Shown here: positions 15,627 through 24,915 of the stretch, piece after piece
How positions within the stretch are numbered: the stretch's first letter is position 1
Layout of the letters: every line of letters starts with the position of its first letter
Assembly: GCF_024346715.1 (NCBI RefSeq)
Contig: NZ_AP024852.1
Location: 1,302,001-1,366,000, forward strand
DNA from: Photobacterium swingsii
Lineage (GTDB): Bacteria > Pseudomonadota > Gammaproteobacteria > Enterobacterales > Vibrionaceae
Direction: 5' to 3'
Length of the DNA: 64,000 bases
Translations under genes and position numbers: made by a program
The notes under the pieces: model-generated
The model's database searches: none
What the model was told of the DNA's origin: nothing
The model's input: the letters and a program-made list of their open reading frames with translations, nothing else

Positions 15627-17471
15627 TTATGAGTAGCTTGCCGTTTCCCCATTATAGAGGAGTTGCTGAGAGTATGATGTGTAGGCTCTAACTTCTTTTA
15701 TTAATGCTTGAAACTCTTCACTTTCACAAGGTGTATTTTCTAAATCTATCGTGTTTTCTCCAACGAAAGCACATTGCTCAATACTGCCTGTTTCAGCATT
15801 TATTTTGACTAACTTATTGTTTTTGATCCAAGTAGCGGACTTACCTTGAGAGAAGTCTGCTGAGCTGCTGTAATTGTTGTCGAACATTGACTGACCGGTA
15901 AACCATCTTGCTGATCCTCCCATAATATCGAGTATCGTTGGCGCGACATCTCGCTGAGATGCGTTGATGTAAGGTTTAGTTTTAGGAACATCCACATTGA
16001 TCCCATACATCAAGAAGGGAATGGAATTACGCTGTAACCCTGTATGAGGCATACCTGCGGTATGGTCGGACATTAAAACAACAATAGTCGGTTCAGTAAC
16101 AGTAGCATTAAGTTTAACGATGAATTTTTCGAGAGACTTATCAGCATTATTTAGAACACTATATCTTATTTGTTCTCGAGACTGAGTCCCAAAATTATAG
16201 TCACTTTCATTTGGCAAATAAGTATCATGCGTTGTGCCTGTATTAATGGCTATAAAATAGGGTGATTTAAGCTCTTTAATTTTATCTAATGAAAATTGAT
16301 AAATGTCATCATCCATATATCCCCAGTGGTTAAGTATAGAATCACGATTATAATCATGTTCTCCATAGGAATATTTAAAACCCAGAGTTTGAGAAAAAGA
16401 GCCAACGATTCCTTTTCCACTTCCTTGAACAAAATGGGTGCTCCAACCTTTATTATTAAGAATTCTTGGGAGACACATATAATTCATATTTTGAAGTTGG
16501 GTACCTGCAACACCTGCACCAATGGGATTTGAATAAGAGCAAAAAGAAGCAAACATTCCTTCTACAGTTCTGAATCCATTTGCATACATAGAGTGAGGAG
16601 AGAATGATTCTTTTCTTAATTGATTAAAGAAAGGGGTTACATCAGTATGATTGGCATAACTCTTCATATCAGCCGCTCCCCAACTTTCAAGTAAGAGAAA
16701 AATGATATTTAGGGGTTTTATTTCAGATAGTTTAGTTTCATAACTTTGGGGTAGTTGTTTTCGTAGTTGTGAAATGCTGGTGTCATCGATGACCGGTGTT
16801 ATACGATGCGCGGCTTTCTTAACGCCTTTAACAAGGTAGTAGGTGATTGCGTAAGGGGCATTCCACGCGACTTCTGCTTGCTTAGGATCACCTATCTTGT
16901 AAACACTCATCGGTGATTGTGGATGGTCGTGCCAGCCTCCACGTATCATTGTGACCGCAAAAATGATCCATACAAGTGAATACGCTAAATTACTTTTAAG
17001 TCTACTTAGTGAATAACGTTGAGGTAAGTAAATCTTAACCGTTATAAAAGCCGATATAACACAAAGCGTAAAGGCTGCAATACTTTGAAGCGGGAATTTG
17101 ATAAGACATGTGATGAATAGAGCAAATCCAGAACCTTCGCCTGTGAATACTTCAAAAGTTATATGTCGTCCAGCTTCTATAAAGTAGATAGCATCTGCTG
17201 TTGTAGAAATGATTATCCACCAAGATATAAGTATAATTGGAAGTTTTTCAATTATACTATTTTTAGCAAATAATAGAGCTGTAGGGATATTTAAAATAAG
17301 ACATAAAGTCGTAAAGATAGCGACGGTTGTTAAATCTAATTGTAGCCCCCAAAAAAGAGCATAAAGAGATTCAAACGAAAAAGGAATAACACCTAAAGAA
17401 AATACGACAAGTTTACTTAATAAGGTGAAGAAGAATAAAATAAATGAGGTTATTAATATATTGAAGAGCAA
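15627..17471 (-). CDS. LTA synthase-like membrane sulfatase/phosphoglycerol transferase
   Basis: 614 residues. About five transmembrane segments in the first ~180 residues are followed by a periplasmic sulfatase-fold domain. Metal and nucleophile landmarks include LLLESWG (metal-binding Glu), NGFRTVEGMF (predicted Thr nucleophile), NTGTTHD and MSDHTAG (metal Asp-His). This is the LtaS/OpgB type, which moves phosphoglycerol or phosphoethanolamine onto cell-surface glycans; the substrate here is unknown. The start is an in-frame TTG with a mediocre AGG upstream, and no better candidate exists before the membrane part. The gene is visibly more AT-rich than its neighbours, which may mark horizontal transfer. 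Confidence 0.8.
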   Translation of the reverse strand: MLFNILITSFILFFFTLLSKLVVFSLGVIPFSFESLYALFWGLQLDLTTVAIFTTLCLILNIPTALLFAKNSIIEKLPIILISWWIIISTTADAIYFIEAGRHITFEVFTGEGSGFALFITCLIKFPLQSIAAFTLCVISAFITVKIYLPQRYSLSRLKSNLAYSLVWIIFAVTMIRGGWHDHPQSPMSVYKIGDPKQAEVAWNAPYAITYYLVKGVKKAAHRITPVIDDTSISQLRKQLPQSYETKLSEIKPLNIIFLLLESWGAADMKSYANHTDVTPFFNQLRKESFSPHSMYANGFRTVEGMFASFCSYSNPIGAGVAGTQLQNMNYMCLPRILNNKGWSTHFVQGSGKGIVGSFSQTLGFKYSYGEHDYNRDSILNHWGYMDDDIYQFSLDKIKELKSPYFIAINTGTTHDTYLPNESDYNFGTQSREQIRYSVLNNADKSLEKFIVKLNATVTEPTIVVLMSDHTAGMPHTGLQRNSIPFLMYGINVDVPKTKPYINASQRDVAPTILDIMGGSARWFTGQSMFDNNYSSSADFSQGKSATWIKNNKLVKINAETGSIEQCAFVGENTIDLENTPCESEEFQALIKEVRAYTSYSQQLLYNGETASYS

Positions 17472-17510
17472 CTGAAGCCTGACCTTTATTTATCACTTAT
17501 AATATAAAGG

Positions 17511-17539
17511 CAAAAAAATGCCCCTAAAGAAAGGGGCAT
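17511..17539 (-). terminator. Terminator after sdaA
   Basis: ATGCCCCT / AGGGGCAT stem with a seven-T tail on the minus strand. Confidence 0.9.
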
Positions 17540-17560
17540 AATATATAATTTTAAATCTAA

Positions 17561-18922
17561 TTAACAGATAACTTTAATAGCTAGGCCACCTTGAGAAGTC
17601 TCACGGTATTTAGCATTCATGTCTTTACCTGTTTCCAGCATAGTCTCGATAACTTTATCAAGTGATACGCGTGGTGCAGATGCACGGCGTAGTGCCATGC
17701 GGGTTGCGTTGATTGCTTTAACTGCAGCAATACCGTTACGCTCGATACAAGGTACTTGTACCTGACCAGCAACAGGATCACATGTAAGACCTAGGTTGTG
17801 CTCCATTGCGATTTCAGCAGCCATACATACTTGCTCTGGGCTACCACCCATAAGCTCTGCAAGACCAGCTGCCGCCATAGAACAAGCAACACCTACTTCA
17901 CCCTGACAGCCTACTTCAGCACCAGAGATAGAAGCGTTGCGCTTGTAAAGGCCGCCGATAGCACCAGATGCTGCGAAGTAACGCGTGTAATCTTTAGGGC
18001 CAACAGATTGAATGAACTTGTCGTAGTAAGCTAAAACGGCAGGGATGATGCCACATGCGCCATTTGTTGGTGCTGTAACAACACGACCGCCTGCAGCGTT
18101 TTCTTCGTTAACAGCGAAAGCGTACATGTTAACCCAATCAACAACCGTCATTGGATCGTTGCTTAGCTTTTCGTTCGTCATCAGTTGTTGACGAAGTGCT
18201 GCTGCACGACGAGGTACACGTAGTGGACCTGGTAGAATACCTTCTTCGTTCATACCGCGTTCCATACATTCACGCATGGTTTTCCAGATATTAGCGAAGT
18301 AAGTGCTGATTTCGTCTTCTGCGTTCATCGCGCGTTCGTTCGCCATCACTAGTGAACTTACTGATAAACCGTGTTCTTTACATTGTTCAACCAGCTCTTC
18401 AGCTTTAGTGAACATGTAAGGTACTTTAACTGTAGACGCTGCTTCTTTGCCGAAGTTTTCTTCGTCAACGATGAAGCCACCACCGATAGAGTAGTATGTC
18501 TTGGTGTACGCAACATCTTCACCAACGAAAGCTGTGATAGTCATGCCGTTTTCGTGAAGAGGAAGGTTAGTCGTATGGAAGTTCATGCCACCGTCACGAG
18601 GGAAGTCGACAGTGTGGCAGTGCATGCCAACAGGAAGACGCTCTGTTTCTTCAACACGAGCAATAAAACCAGGGATGCTATCAATATCAACATGTTCAGG
18701 GCTGTTGCCCGCTAGACCCATGATGATAGCGATATCTGTGTGGTGACCTTTACCGGTAAGAGAAAGAGAACCATAAACGTCAACGGTAATTTTGGTTACA
18801 TCACGTAATTTGCCCATTGCACGCAGGTCGTCGATGAATTCTTTACCTGCTTTCATTGGGCCGACAGTGTGTGAACTGGAAGGACCCACACCGATTTTGT
18901 AGATATCAAAAACACTGATCAT
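17561..18922 (-). CDS. sdaA: L-serine dehydratase (ammonia-lyase), iron-sulfur type
   Basis: 453 residues (E. coli SdaA 454). It deaminates L-serine to pyruvate and ammonia using an oxygen-sensitive 4Fe-4S cluster. The N-terminal beta domain has the serine-loop [11 protein letters not shown]. The cluster cysteines lie in [23 protein letters not shown] and [13 protein letters not shown]. The ATG at 18922 is preferred over 18946 because GAGG sits at the right distance and MISVFD matches the family start. It lies downstream of the serine transporter gene sdaC on the same strand, but a terminator-like hairpin at 19012-19051 separates the two. Confidence 0.95.
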   Translation of the reverse strand: MISVFDIYKIGVGPSSSHTVGPMKAGKEFIDDLRAMGKLRDVTKITVDVYGSLSLTGKGHHTDIAIIMGLAGNSPEHVDIDSIPGFIARVEETERLPVGMHCHTVDFPRDGGMNFHTTNLPLHENGMTITAFVGEDVAYTKTYYSIGGGFIVDEENFGKEAASTVKVPYMFTKAEELVEQCKEHGLSVSSLVMANERAMNAEDEISTYFANIWKTMRECMERGMNEEGILPGPLRVPRRAAALRQQLMTNEKLSNDPMTVVDWVNMYAFAVNEENAAGGRVVTAPTNGACGIIPAVLAYYDKFIQSVGPKDYTRYFAASGAIGGLYKRNASISGAEVGCQGEVGVACSMAAAGLAELMGGSPEQVCMAAEIAMEHNLGLTCDPVAGQVQVPCIERNGIAAVKAINATRMALRRASAPRVSLDKVIETMLETGKDMNAKYRETSQGGLAIKVIC

Positions 18923-19011
18923 GTTCATTACCTCAGCCTGTTTCAAAGCACTCTGCTTTAAATTTGGACTGTATCGTTTTATTTGTCTCGCCCCTTCCTT
19001 GGCGAGATGTA

Positions 19012-19051
19012 GAAAAACAAAAGAGCAGTAGATGAATCATCCCTGCTCTTT
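19012..19051 (-). terminator. Terminator or attenuator between sdaC and sdaA
   Basis: AAAGAGCAG / CTGCTCTTT stem (19020-19028 with 19043-19051) with a T-rich tail on the minus strand. It lies 110 bases after the sdaC stop and 90 bases before the sdaA start, so sdaA expression depends on readthrough or its own promoter. Confidence 0.75.
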
Positions 19052-19160
19052 AGGTTGTCTATTTTACGCTAATTCTCTGTGAAGACCATGCGTTGTAGCA
19101 CATTTTCTTATCAGAAATCAGCGCTGGTAGTAAATAATACTCTAAGAGTGTTATTTAACC

Positions 19161-20411
19161 TTATAGTGCACCGTAGATTACAGAAGTAATCGCTGCAACA
19201 CCACATAGTGCTGTGAAAATGCGTACAGGTGCTGAAGTTTTGTACTTAGCCATTGCTGGTACTTTGTACATTGCGAATACAGGCATTAGGAACAGGATAC
19301 CTGCAATCATTGGTGCACCCATAGTCTCAATCATACCCAAGATGCTTGGGTTAACAATTGCTACAACCCAAGTCGTGATTACGATGAAACCTAGAGAGAT
19401 TTTCTCTGCTTTCTTAGCTGGTGTTTTCTCTGATTTAACTAGACCAACAAGACCTTCGTGAGCACCAAGGAAGTGACCGAAGTAGCTTGATGTGATAGCT
19501 GCGAAAGCAACCAGTGGACCTAGTAGAGAAATCAATGGTGATTCGTGAACGTTAGCTAGGTAAGAAAGAACACTGATGTTCTCTGCTTGTGCCATTGCTA
19601 GTTGCTCAGGAGACATTGAAAGTACTACAGAGAATACGAAGAACATTACGAAGCCCATAAGCATCATCGCTGCACCACCAGTGATCATGTCAGTTTTTGC
19701 AACTGCGTTGTCACCGTATACACGACGTTGTTCTTTTGTGAACTGGCTAATGATTGGGCTGTGGTTAAAAGAGAAAACAATGATTGGAATTGCTAACCAG
19801 ATAACAGTAGGCATTGCGCTCCAGTCTGGTGTTACTTCCATCATAGAAGTGTTCCAGCCAGGAATCAGGTAAACAGAAAGTGCTAGTAGGATGAATACTA
19901 GTGGGTAAACCATTGCTGATGTTGCTTTAAGCATAAGTTCTTTACCGAACACTACACCCGCAGTCATTAGAGCGATAAGCACACCAGACAGTAATGGACG
20001 AGGAAGTTGTTCCATGCCCATTTGGTTTACAAGGAAAGAGTCAACGGTATTAGTAATACCTACACCGTAGATAAGTACAATTGGGTAAATGGCAAAGAAG
20101 TATGCGAACGTAATAATTTTTGCGCCAGATTTACCAAAATGCTCTTCAACAGTATCAGTGATATCTGCGTCAGGGTTTTTCGAAGAAAGAACAAAGCGTG
20201 CTAGACCTTTATGTGCGAACCAAGTCATTGGTGCAGCGATAAGAGCCAAAATAACAAGAGGCCAGAAGCCACCAGCGCCAGCTTTGATTGGAAGGAAAAG
20301 TACACCGGCACCAACAGCGGTACCAAATAGTGATAATGCCCAAGTGAAATCTTTATAGGTCCACTTTGCTTTTGGAGCAGTTGCTGATGCGGAACTTGTA
20401 GTAGTTTGCAT
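19161..20411 (-). CDS. sdaC: Serine/proton symporter, HAAAP family
   Basis: 416 residues, about eleven transmembrane segments. The N-terminal half begins WALSLFGTAVGAGVLFLPI, the hallmark of the hydroxy/aromatic amino acid permease family; later segments (FSFNHSPIISQF, SSYFGHFLGAHEGL) match SdaC-type serine permeases. It imports L-serine with protons and feeds SdaA. A strong CRP site lies about 120 bases upstream, consistent with catabolite control of serine use in E. coli. Related YhaO/DlsT-type proteins could transport D-serine or threonine, but the pairing with sdaA supports L-serine. Confidence 0.9.
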   Translation of the reverse strand: MQTTTSSASATAPKAKWTYKDFTWALSLFGTAVGAGVLFLPIKAGAGGFWPLVILALIAAPMTWFAHKGLARFVLSSKNPDADITDTVEEHFGKSGAKIITFAYFFAIYPIVLIYGVGITNTVDSFLVNQMGMEQLPRPLLSGVLIALMTAGVVFGKELMLKATSAMVYPLVFILLALSVYLIPGWNTSMMEVTPDWSAMPTVIWLAIPIIVFSFNHSPIISQFTKEQRRVYGDNAVAKTDMITGGAAMMLMGFVMFFVFSVVLSMSPEQLAMAQAENISVLSYLANVHESPLISLLGPLVAFAAITSSYFGHFLGAHEGLVGLVKSEKTPAKKAEKISLGFIVITTWVVAIVNPSILGMIETMGAPMIAGILFLMPVFAMYKVPAMAKYKTSAPVRIFTALCGVAAITSVIYGAL

Positions 20412-20529
20412 AGTATAAATCCAATTTTCGGAACGGGAACGTTAGGAACGAGGCGCATTTTGAGGATTTATAGAAGTAAAACTTTGATTAAGATCTCGTT
20501 ATTGAATGTATACATTTTGCAATACAATT

Positions 20530-20551
20530 AAAAGTGATCGCCGTCACATTT
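20530..20551 (-). promoter_or_regulatory. CRP site upstream of sdaC
   Basis: Core AGTGA-TCGCCG-TCACA, nine of ten positions of TGTGA-N6-TCACA, with an AAA/TTT frame around it. It lies between nudL and sdaC, about 120 bases before the sdaC start. Confidence 0.8.
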
Positions 20552-20591
20552 TACTTGGTATTTGCATTAGCTAAAGTAATCCGTCGCAATA

Positions 20592-21218
20592 TTATATTTC
20601 ATGCCAAAGCTGCATTGATAGAATTTTAATCATTTGTGCGGTGGCACCCCAAATTGAATATTTGCTGAATGATATGGAATAAATATCATGTAAATGGCCA
20701 TTTACAGGGAATTTATGGCTTTTTATATTCAATGGGTTGATTAAGTATTCGAGTGGAACTTCGAATAAACTGTCAACTTCGTTGCGATCTAATGTGGGAG
20801 AGTAGTGCGGGGAAATGGTTGATAAATATGGTGTGACGACATATCCACTTATTGTTGGAAGTGGCGGAAGTTGTCCTAAAATGTTATCGCGGTTACAAAT
20901 AATTCCTGTCTCTTCATAGGTTTCTCTTAGCGCAGTGTCGATAAGATCAACATCAGAGTGTTCTTTTTTACCACCGGGAAAAGCAACTTGCCCTGGATGA
21001 TGCTTTAAGTGATGGGCACGTTGGGTTAACACAACGTTAAAGGTGTTATTACGAGGCACAAGCGAAATCAGCACGGCAGCTGGCTTAAACGGAGAGCGGT
21101 GTTGTTGGGTAGTCAGGGAGTGAGCAGCAAGATGCTGGCGCACACGCAACTGATGACTTTCGTCATAGTCTGCGGTTGGCGCCAGTATAAATCGACTTAA
21201 TAACTGCTGCTGGTTCAT
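20592..21218 (-). CDS. nudL: Nudix hydrolase NudL, probable CoA pyrophosphatase
   Basis: 208 residues (E. coli 192). It carries the CoA-pyrophosphatase signature VVLTQRAHHLKHHPGQVAFP joined to a complete Nudix box (GGKKE...ALRETYEETGI). The family hydrolyses coenzyme A and some acyl-CoAs to 3',5'-ADP and phosphopantetheine. The start at 21218 (MNQQQLL) is chosen over 21284: GGAAGG precedes it and the upstream residues are low-quality. It sits between pabB and the sda genes, as in E. coli (pabB-nudL-sdaA), here with sdaC inserted. Confidence 0.9.
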   Translation of the reverse strand: MNQQQLLSRFILAPTADYDESHQLRVRQHLAAHSLTTQQHRSPFKPAAVLISLVPRNNTFNVVLTQRAHHLKHHPGQVAFPGGKKEHSDVDLIDTALRETYEETGIICNRDNILGQLPPLPTISGYVVTPYLSTISPHYSPTLDRNEVDSLFEVPLEYLINPLNIKSHKFPVNGHLHDIYSISFSKYSIWGATAQMIKILSMQLWHEI

Positions 21219-21429
21219 AACCCTTCCGTGGTTCACTCTGCATTTTGGTGATCTGCAGCTTCTAGTGTAGTCGCTAGGGGACACAGGCGACTGTTTGACA
21301 TTATATTCAGCTATCCGTTGCTAAATATTGGTTGAAACAAGCTACAGAGTAGCCGTGTTTCAGAGGCAGATTCAATACTCATATAGTTTTATTGTTAAAT
21401 CGATCACTGTGTAAGTTATCAGTTTGTAA

Positions 21430-22827
21430 TTATAAGATTGGCAAAATCTTACTGAGTTTGTCCAGTGTTTCTTGATACTCACTGGTTACTTCACTGTCTG
21501 CGACTATGCCACCCCCTGCCCAAGCATATATTTTTTGGTTTTCTGCAATAAGAGTACGAATTGTGATACTGGTGTCCATCTTGCCGCATTGACTAATATA
21601 GCCAATGCTGCCGCAATAGAGGTTTCGACGGTTGGGTTCGAGTTCTTCAATGATCTCCATGGCACGCACTTTTGGGGCGCCTGTAATTGAACCACCAGGA
21701 AAGCAAGCACGCAGCAAATCAGACGGGGAATACTGGCTAGCTAACTCACCAGTTACCGTACTAACAAGGTGATGAACGGCAGGGAAACTTTCGATAGCGA
21801 ATAGACTTGGGACTTTTACAGTGCCTGCTTTTGCTACTCTGCCAATATCATTTCTCAATAAATCGACGATCATCAGGTTTTCTGAGCGATCTTTTTCAGC
21901 TAAGCGTAGCGCTTCTGCACTGGCATGATCTTCTTGTTCGTTTTTAAAGCGAGGGCGAGTGCCTTTGATTGGCTTAGTTTGAATCTGGCCTTGCTGATGC
22001 TGTAAGAAACGTTCAGGCGAAACAGATAAAATGCTGCTTTGATCTGTGCGAATAAAGGCTGAAAATGGCGCGCCATTCGTAGCGTCTAATTTACAATATG
22101 CGTGCCACTCATTCCCGCAGTAGCTGGCTGAAAAGCGCTGAGCAAGGTTTATTTGATAACAATCACCGGATGTTAAATATTCTTGTACTTGATTAAACTT
22201 TTCGCAATAACTCGCAAAAGTCATGTTGGCAGACCAATCAGATGTTAATGCAAATTCATCAGGATGTTGTGAAACATCTTTTTCGTGGTTCAATTGTGCA
22301 GTGTTTTTCAGATCCTGAAGCCAAGTTAAGCGGTTACTGTCTTTTGGTGAAACTAAGAACAGTTCTTTACGTTGGTGATCGGCAATGAGTGCCCAGTCAT
22401 AGATCCCTACAGCCATATCAGGAGTGGCTAAATCATGTTCTGCTAATGTAGGTATAGTTTCTATACGTCTTCCTAAATCGTAACCAAAAAAGCCTAAAGC
22501 CCCACCAAGAAAAGGGATACCCGTCATAGTGTTAACTGACGGTAATAATGATGCTTGGAGTGAAGCAACGAGCTTGAAGGGATCCTCGGTGCTTGTTTTT
22601 TCGGCACCATCTGACAATTTAATACGGGTTATTTCACCTTGTGTCTCTAAAGTGGCTAAAGGATCAGCAACTAAAATATCAAAGCGATTATCTGGATGAT
22701 TGTTGGCAGCAGAGCGTAATATCATAGCCCACGGCATTGCAGAGAGTGGTGAAAACCATTCCAGTGACGCAGTTGGATGATACTTGAGCTGTTCAATCTT
22801 TAGCGAGGATTGTGATTTACAAATCAT
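21430..22827 (-). CDS. pabB: Aminodeoxychorismate synthase component I
   Basis: 465 residues. A chorismate-binding enzyme that makes 4-amino-4-deoxychorismate for folate synthesis, with PabA supplying ammonia (pabA is not in the window). Key segments: GDCYQINLAQRF, SPERFL, the PIKGTRPR motif with the PabB-type active-site lysine, DLLRNDIGRV, GGSITGAPK, and YCGSIGYIS. The N-terminal domain (residues 1-150) is the usual anthranilate synthase I N-region. The ribosome binding site is weak (AAAGAAA). It is divergent from the fumarase gene and followed 145+ bases later by nudL, so it is probably loosely co-expressed. Confidence 0.93.
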   Translation of the reverse strand: MICKSQSSLKIEQLKYHPTASLEWFSPLSAMPWAMILRSAANNHPDNRFDILVADPLATLETQGEITRIKLSDGAEKTSTEDPFKLVASLQASLLPSVNTMTGIPFLGGALGFFGYDLGRRIETIPTLAEHDLATPDMAVGIYDWALIADHQRKELFLVSPKDSNRLTWLQDLKNTAQLNHEKDVSQHPDEFALTSDWSANMTFASYCEKFNQVQEYLTSGDCYQINLAQRFSASYCGNEWHAYCKLDATNGAPFSAFIRTDQSSILSVSPERFLQHQQGQIQTKPIKGTRPRFKNEQEDHASAEALRLAEKDRSENLMIVDLLRNDIGRVAKAGTVKVPSLFAIESFPAVHHLVSTVTGELASQYSPSDLLRACFPGGSITGAPKVRAMEIIEELEPNRRNLYCGSIGYISQCGKMDTSITIRTLIAENQKIYAWAGGGIVADSEVTSEYQETLDKLSKILPIL

Positions 22828-23101
22828 TTTCTTTTTTGTGACAGGTGTTCGATTAGCGCATAGCGCGAAGTTGCCCGCAAGAGTATCATAAAGTGAGTTT
22901 TGAATACGACGCCCAAGGAAGAACCTTTTGGCTTATTTATGGCGATTTATGTCAGTAAATATAACAAAAGGGTTATGCCGCAGGATATTGGCAAAGTGAT
23001 TGTAACTTTCCCTACTGATACCTATTTGTATCTCAAGGTTGCAATCATTGAAAGGATGCAAATCGGGCGCCATGGAATGATAATAATCAACGAGGGCAAA
23101 T

Positions 23102-24610
23102 ATGACTGTCATCCGTAAAGAAGACGTGATTAGTAGTGTTGCAGATGCTTTGCAATATATCTCTTACTATCACCCATTAGACTTTGTTCAAGCATTGGAA
23201 AAAGCCTATAACAAAGAGCAAAGTCAGGCAGCGAAAGATGCCATTGCGCAGATTTTAATTAACTCGCGCATGTCTGCGGAAGGTCACCGCCCAATTTGTC
23301 AAGATACAGGCATTGTAACTTGTTTCGTAAAGATCGGTATGAATGTTCAATGGGACAGTGATCTGACGGTACAAGAGATGATCGATGAAGGTGTACGCCA
23401 AGCATACACTAACCCAGATAATCCACTACGAGCATCGGTTGTTGCTGACCCTGCTGGTAGCCGTAAAAATACCAAAGATAACGCACCTGCAGTTGTGCAT
23501 ATTGATATGGTACCGGGTAATAAAGTGGACATTCAGATCGCAGCGAAAGGCGGCGGTTCAGAAAATAAAACGAAAATGGTAATGCTAAACCCGTCTGATG
23601 ACATTGCAGAATGGGTTGAGAAAACCGTACCTCTGATGGGCGCAGGTTGGTGTCCACCTGGCATGCTGGGCATAGGTATTGGCGGTACGGCTGAGAAAGC
23701 AGCGGTACTGGCAAAAGAATCGCTGATGGAATCCGTGGATATTCATGAGCTGCAAGAACGCGGTGCACAAAATGCCGAAGAAGAACTGCGTTTAGACATT
23801 TTTGACCGTGTGAATAAGCTGGGTATTGGCGCGCAAGGCCTTGGTGGTATGACAACGGTTATTGATGTAAAAATCAAAACTGCACCAACCCATGCTGCTT
23901 CTAAACCTGTGTGCATGATTCCTAACTGCGCAGCAACACGCCATGTTCATTTCACTTTAGATGGCCAAGGTCCTGCGGAACTGACACCACCTAAACTGGA
24001 AGACTGGCCAGAAGTGACTTGGGAAGTGGGTAATAATGTTCGTCGTGTCAATGTTGATGATATTACCAAAGCCGATGTACAAGAGTGGAAGTCAGGTGAA
24101 ACAGTACTGCTGTCAGGTAAAATTTTAACAGGCCGTGACGCCGCGCATAAGCGCATTCAAGATATGCTAGCACGTGGTGAAGATTTTCCAGTTGATTTTA
24201 ACAATCGCTTTATTTATTACGTCGGCCCAGTAGATGCTGTAGGTGATGAAGTTGTTGGCCCTGCAGGCCCGACAACCTCAACACGTATGGATAAGTTTAC
24301 CGATATGATGCTAGAGCAAGCAGGCTTGACTGGCATGATAGGTAAAGCAGAACGCGGCCCAATGGCAATTGAGTCTATCAAGGAAAACAAAGCAGTTTAC
24401 TTGATGGCAGTGGGTGGTGCGGCTTACCTTGTCGCGAAAGCAATTAAGAAAGCACGTGTTGTTGCTTTTGAAGATCTTGGTATGGAAGCTATTTACGAGT
24501 TTGAAGTTGAGGATATGCCAGTCACAGTGGCTGTTGATTCAACGGGTAATAATGCTCACCAAACAGGCCCAGACATCTGGCAAGTGAAAATTGCTGAAAT
24601 GAATGCTTAA
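23102..24610 (+). CDS. Fumarate hydratase, class I (iron-sulfur)
   Basis: 502 residues, single-chain class I fumarase that interconverts fumarate and malate using an oxygen-labile 4Fe-4S cluster. Cluster cysteines are visible in ICQDTG, GWCPPGMLG and IPNCAATRH; the C-terminal beta domain has LSGKILTGRDAAHKR and GPTTSTRMD. It belongs to the ~505-residue branch found in Vibrio and Pseudomonas rather than to the 548-residue E. coli FumA/FumB form, so no E. coli symbol is given. GAGGG lies before the ATG. The preceding 274 bases contain an imperfect AACCTTTTG/CAAAAGGGTT repeat around a long loop but no clear operator. Confidence 0.93.
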   Translation: MTVIRKEDVISSVADALQYISYYHPLDFVQALEKAYNKEQSQAAKDAIAQILINSRMSAEGHRPICQDTGIVTCFVKIGMNVQWDSDLTVQEMIDEGVRQAYTNPDNPLRASVVADPAGSRKNTKDNAPAVVHIDMVPGNKVDIQIAAKGGGSENKTKMVMLNPSDDIAEWVEKTVPLMGAGWCPPGMLGIGIGGTAEKAAVLAKESLMESVDIHELQERGAQNAEEELRLDIFDRVNKLGIGAQGLGGMTTVIDVKIKTAPTHAASKPVCMIPNCAATRHVHFTLDGQGPAELTPPKLEDWPEVTWEVGNNVRRVNVDDITKADVQEWKSGETVLLSGKILTGRDAAHKRIQDMLARGEDFPVDFNNRFIYYVGPVDAVGDEVVGPAGPTTSTRMDKFTDMMLEQAGLTGMIGKAERGPMAIESIKENKAVYLMAVGGAAYLVAKAIKKARVVAFEDLGMEAIYEFEVEDMPVTVAVDSTGNNAHQTGPDIWQVKIAEMNA

Positions 24611-24632
24611 TGTGGATATTTGCTAAATAAAT

Positions 24633-24657
24633 AAAAAGGAGCTTCGGCTCCTTTTTG
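24633..24657 (+). terminator. Terminator after the fumarase gene
   Basis: AAAAAGGAGC-TTCG-GCTCCTTTTT stem-loop. Confidence 0.92.
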
Positions 24658-24915
24658 CTTTTCTGGTGTTATTTTATCTTGCTATTACGAGTTTACTTCA
24701 TAGAAAAAACTTGGTTCTACGCGCTTTTCCCTCTCGCTTTTCATGCCATAACTTAGCTTGCTATAAGCATAAATATTCTTGCTATTGAGCTAAGTGTCTA
24801 CACTGTTTAAAAGCATCCACAAAATTTTCACTGAATTAATGTGCAATTTTTCACATTTCAACAGACAAAAAAAGGATGTTTATCAGCGCTAGTTAGATGA
24901 CTGACAGGGGTGTAG
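24658..24915 (+). other. Upstream region of the RND operon
   Basis: AT-rich, no ORF. It contains a perfect eight-base inverted repeat (ACTTAGCT 24751-24758 / AGCTAAGT 24788-24795) that encloses two TTGCTAT copies starting 21 bases apart (24758 and 24779). This is a possible regulator site for the efflux operon. Confidence 0.45.

Noticed and set aside
23073-23090. Fur-box-like AATGATAATAATCA before the fumarase gene
   Set aside because: Only one half of the 7-1-7 pattern matches; too weak to support.
22900-23118. 72-codon ORF upstream of the fumarase gene
   Set aside because: It overlaps the fumarase start, resembles no family, and has no good ribosome binding site.
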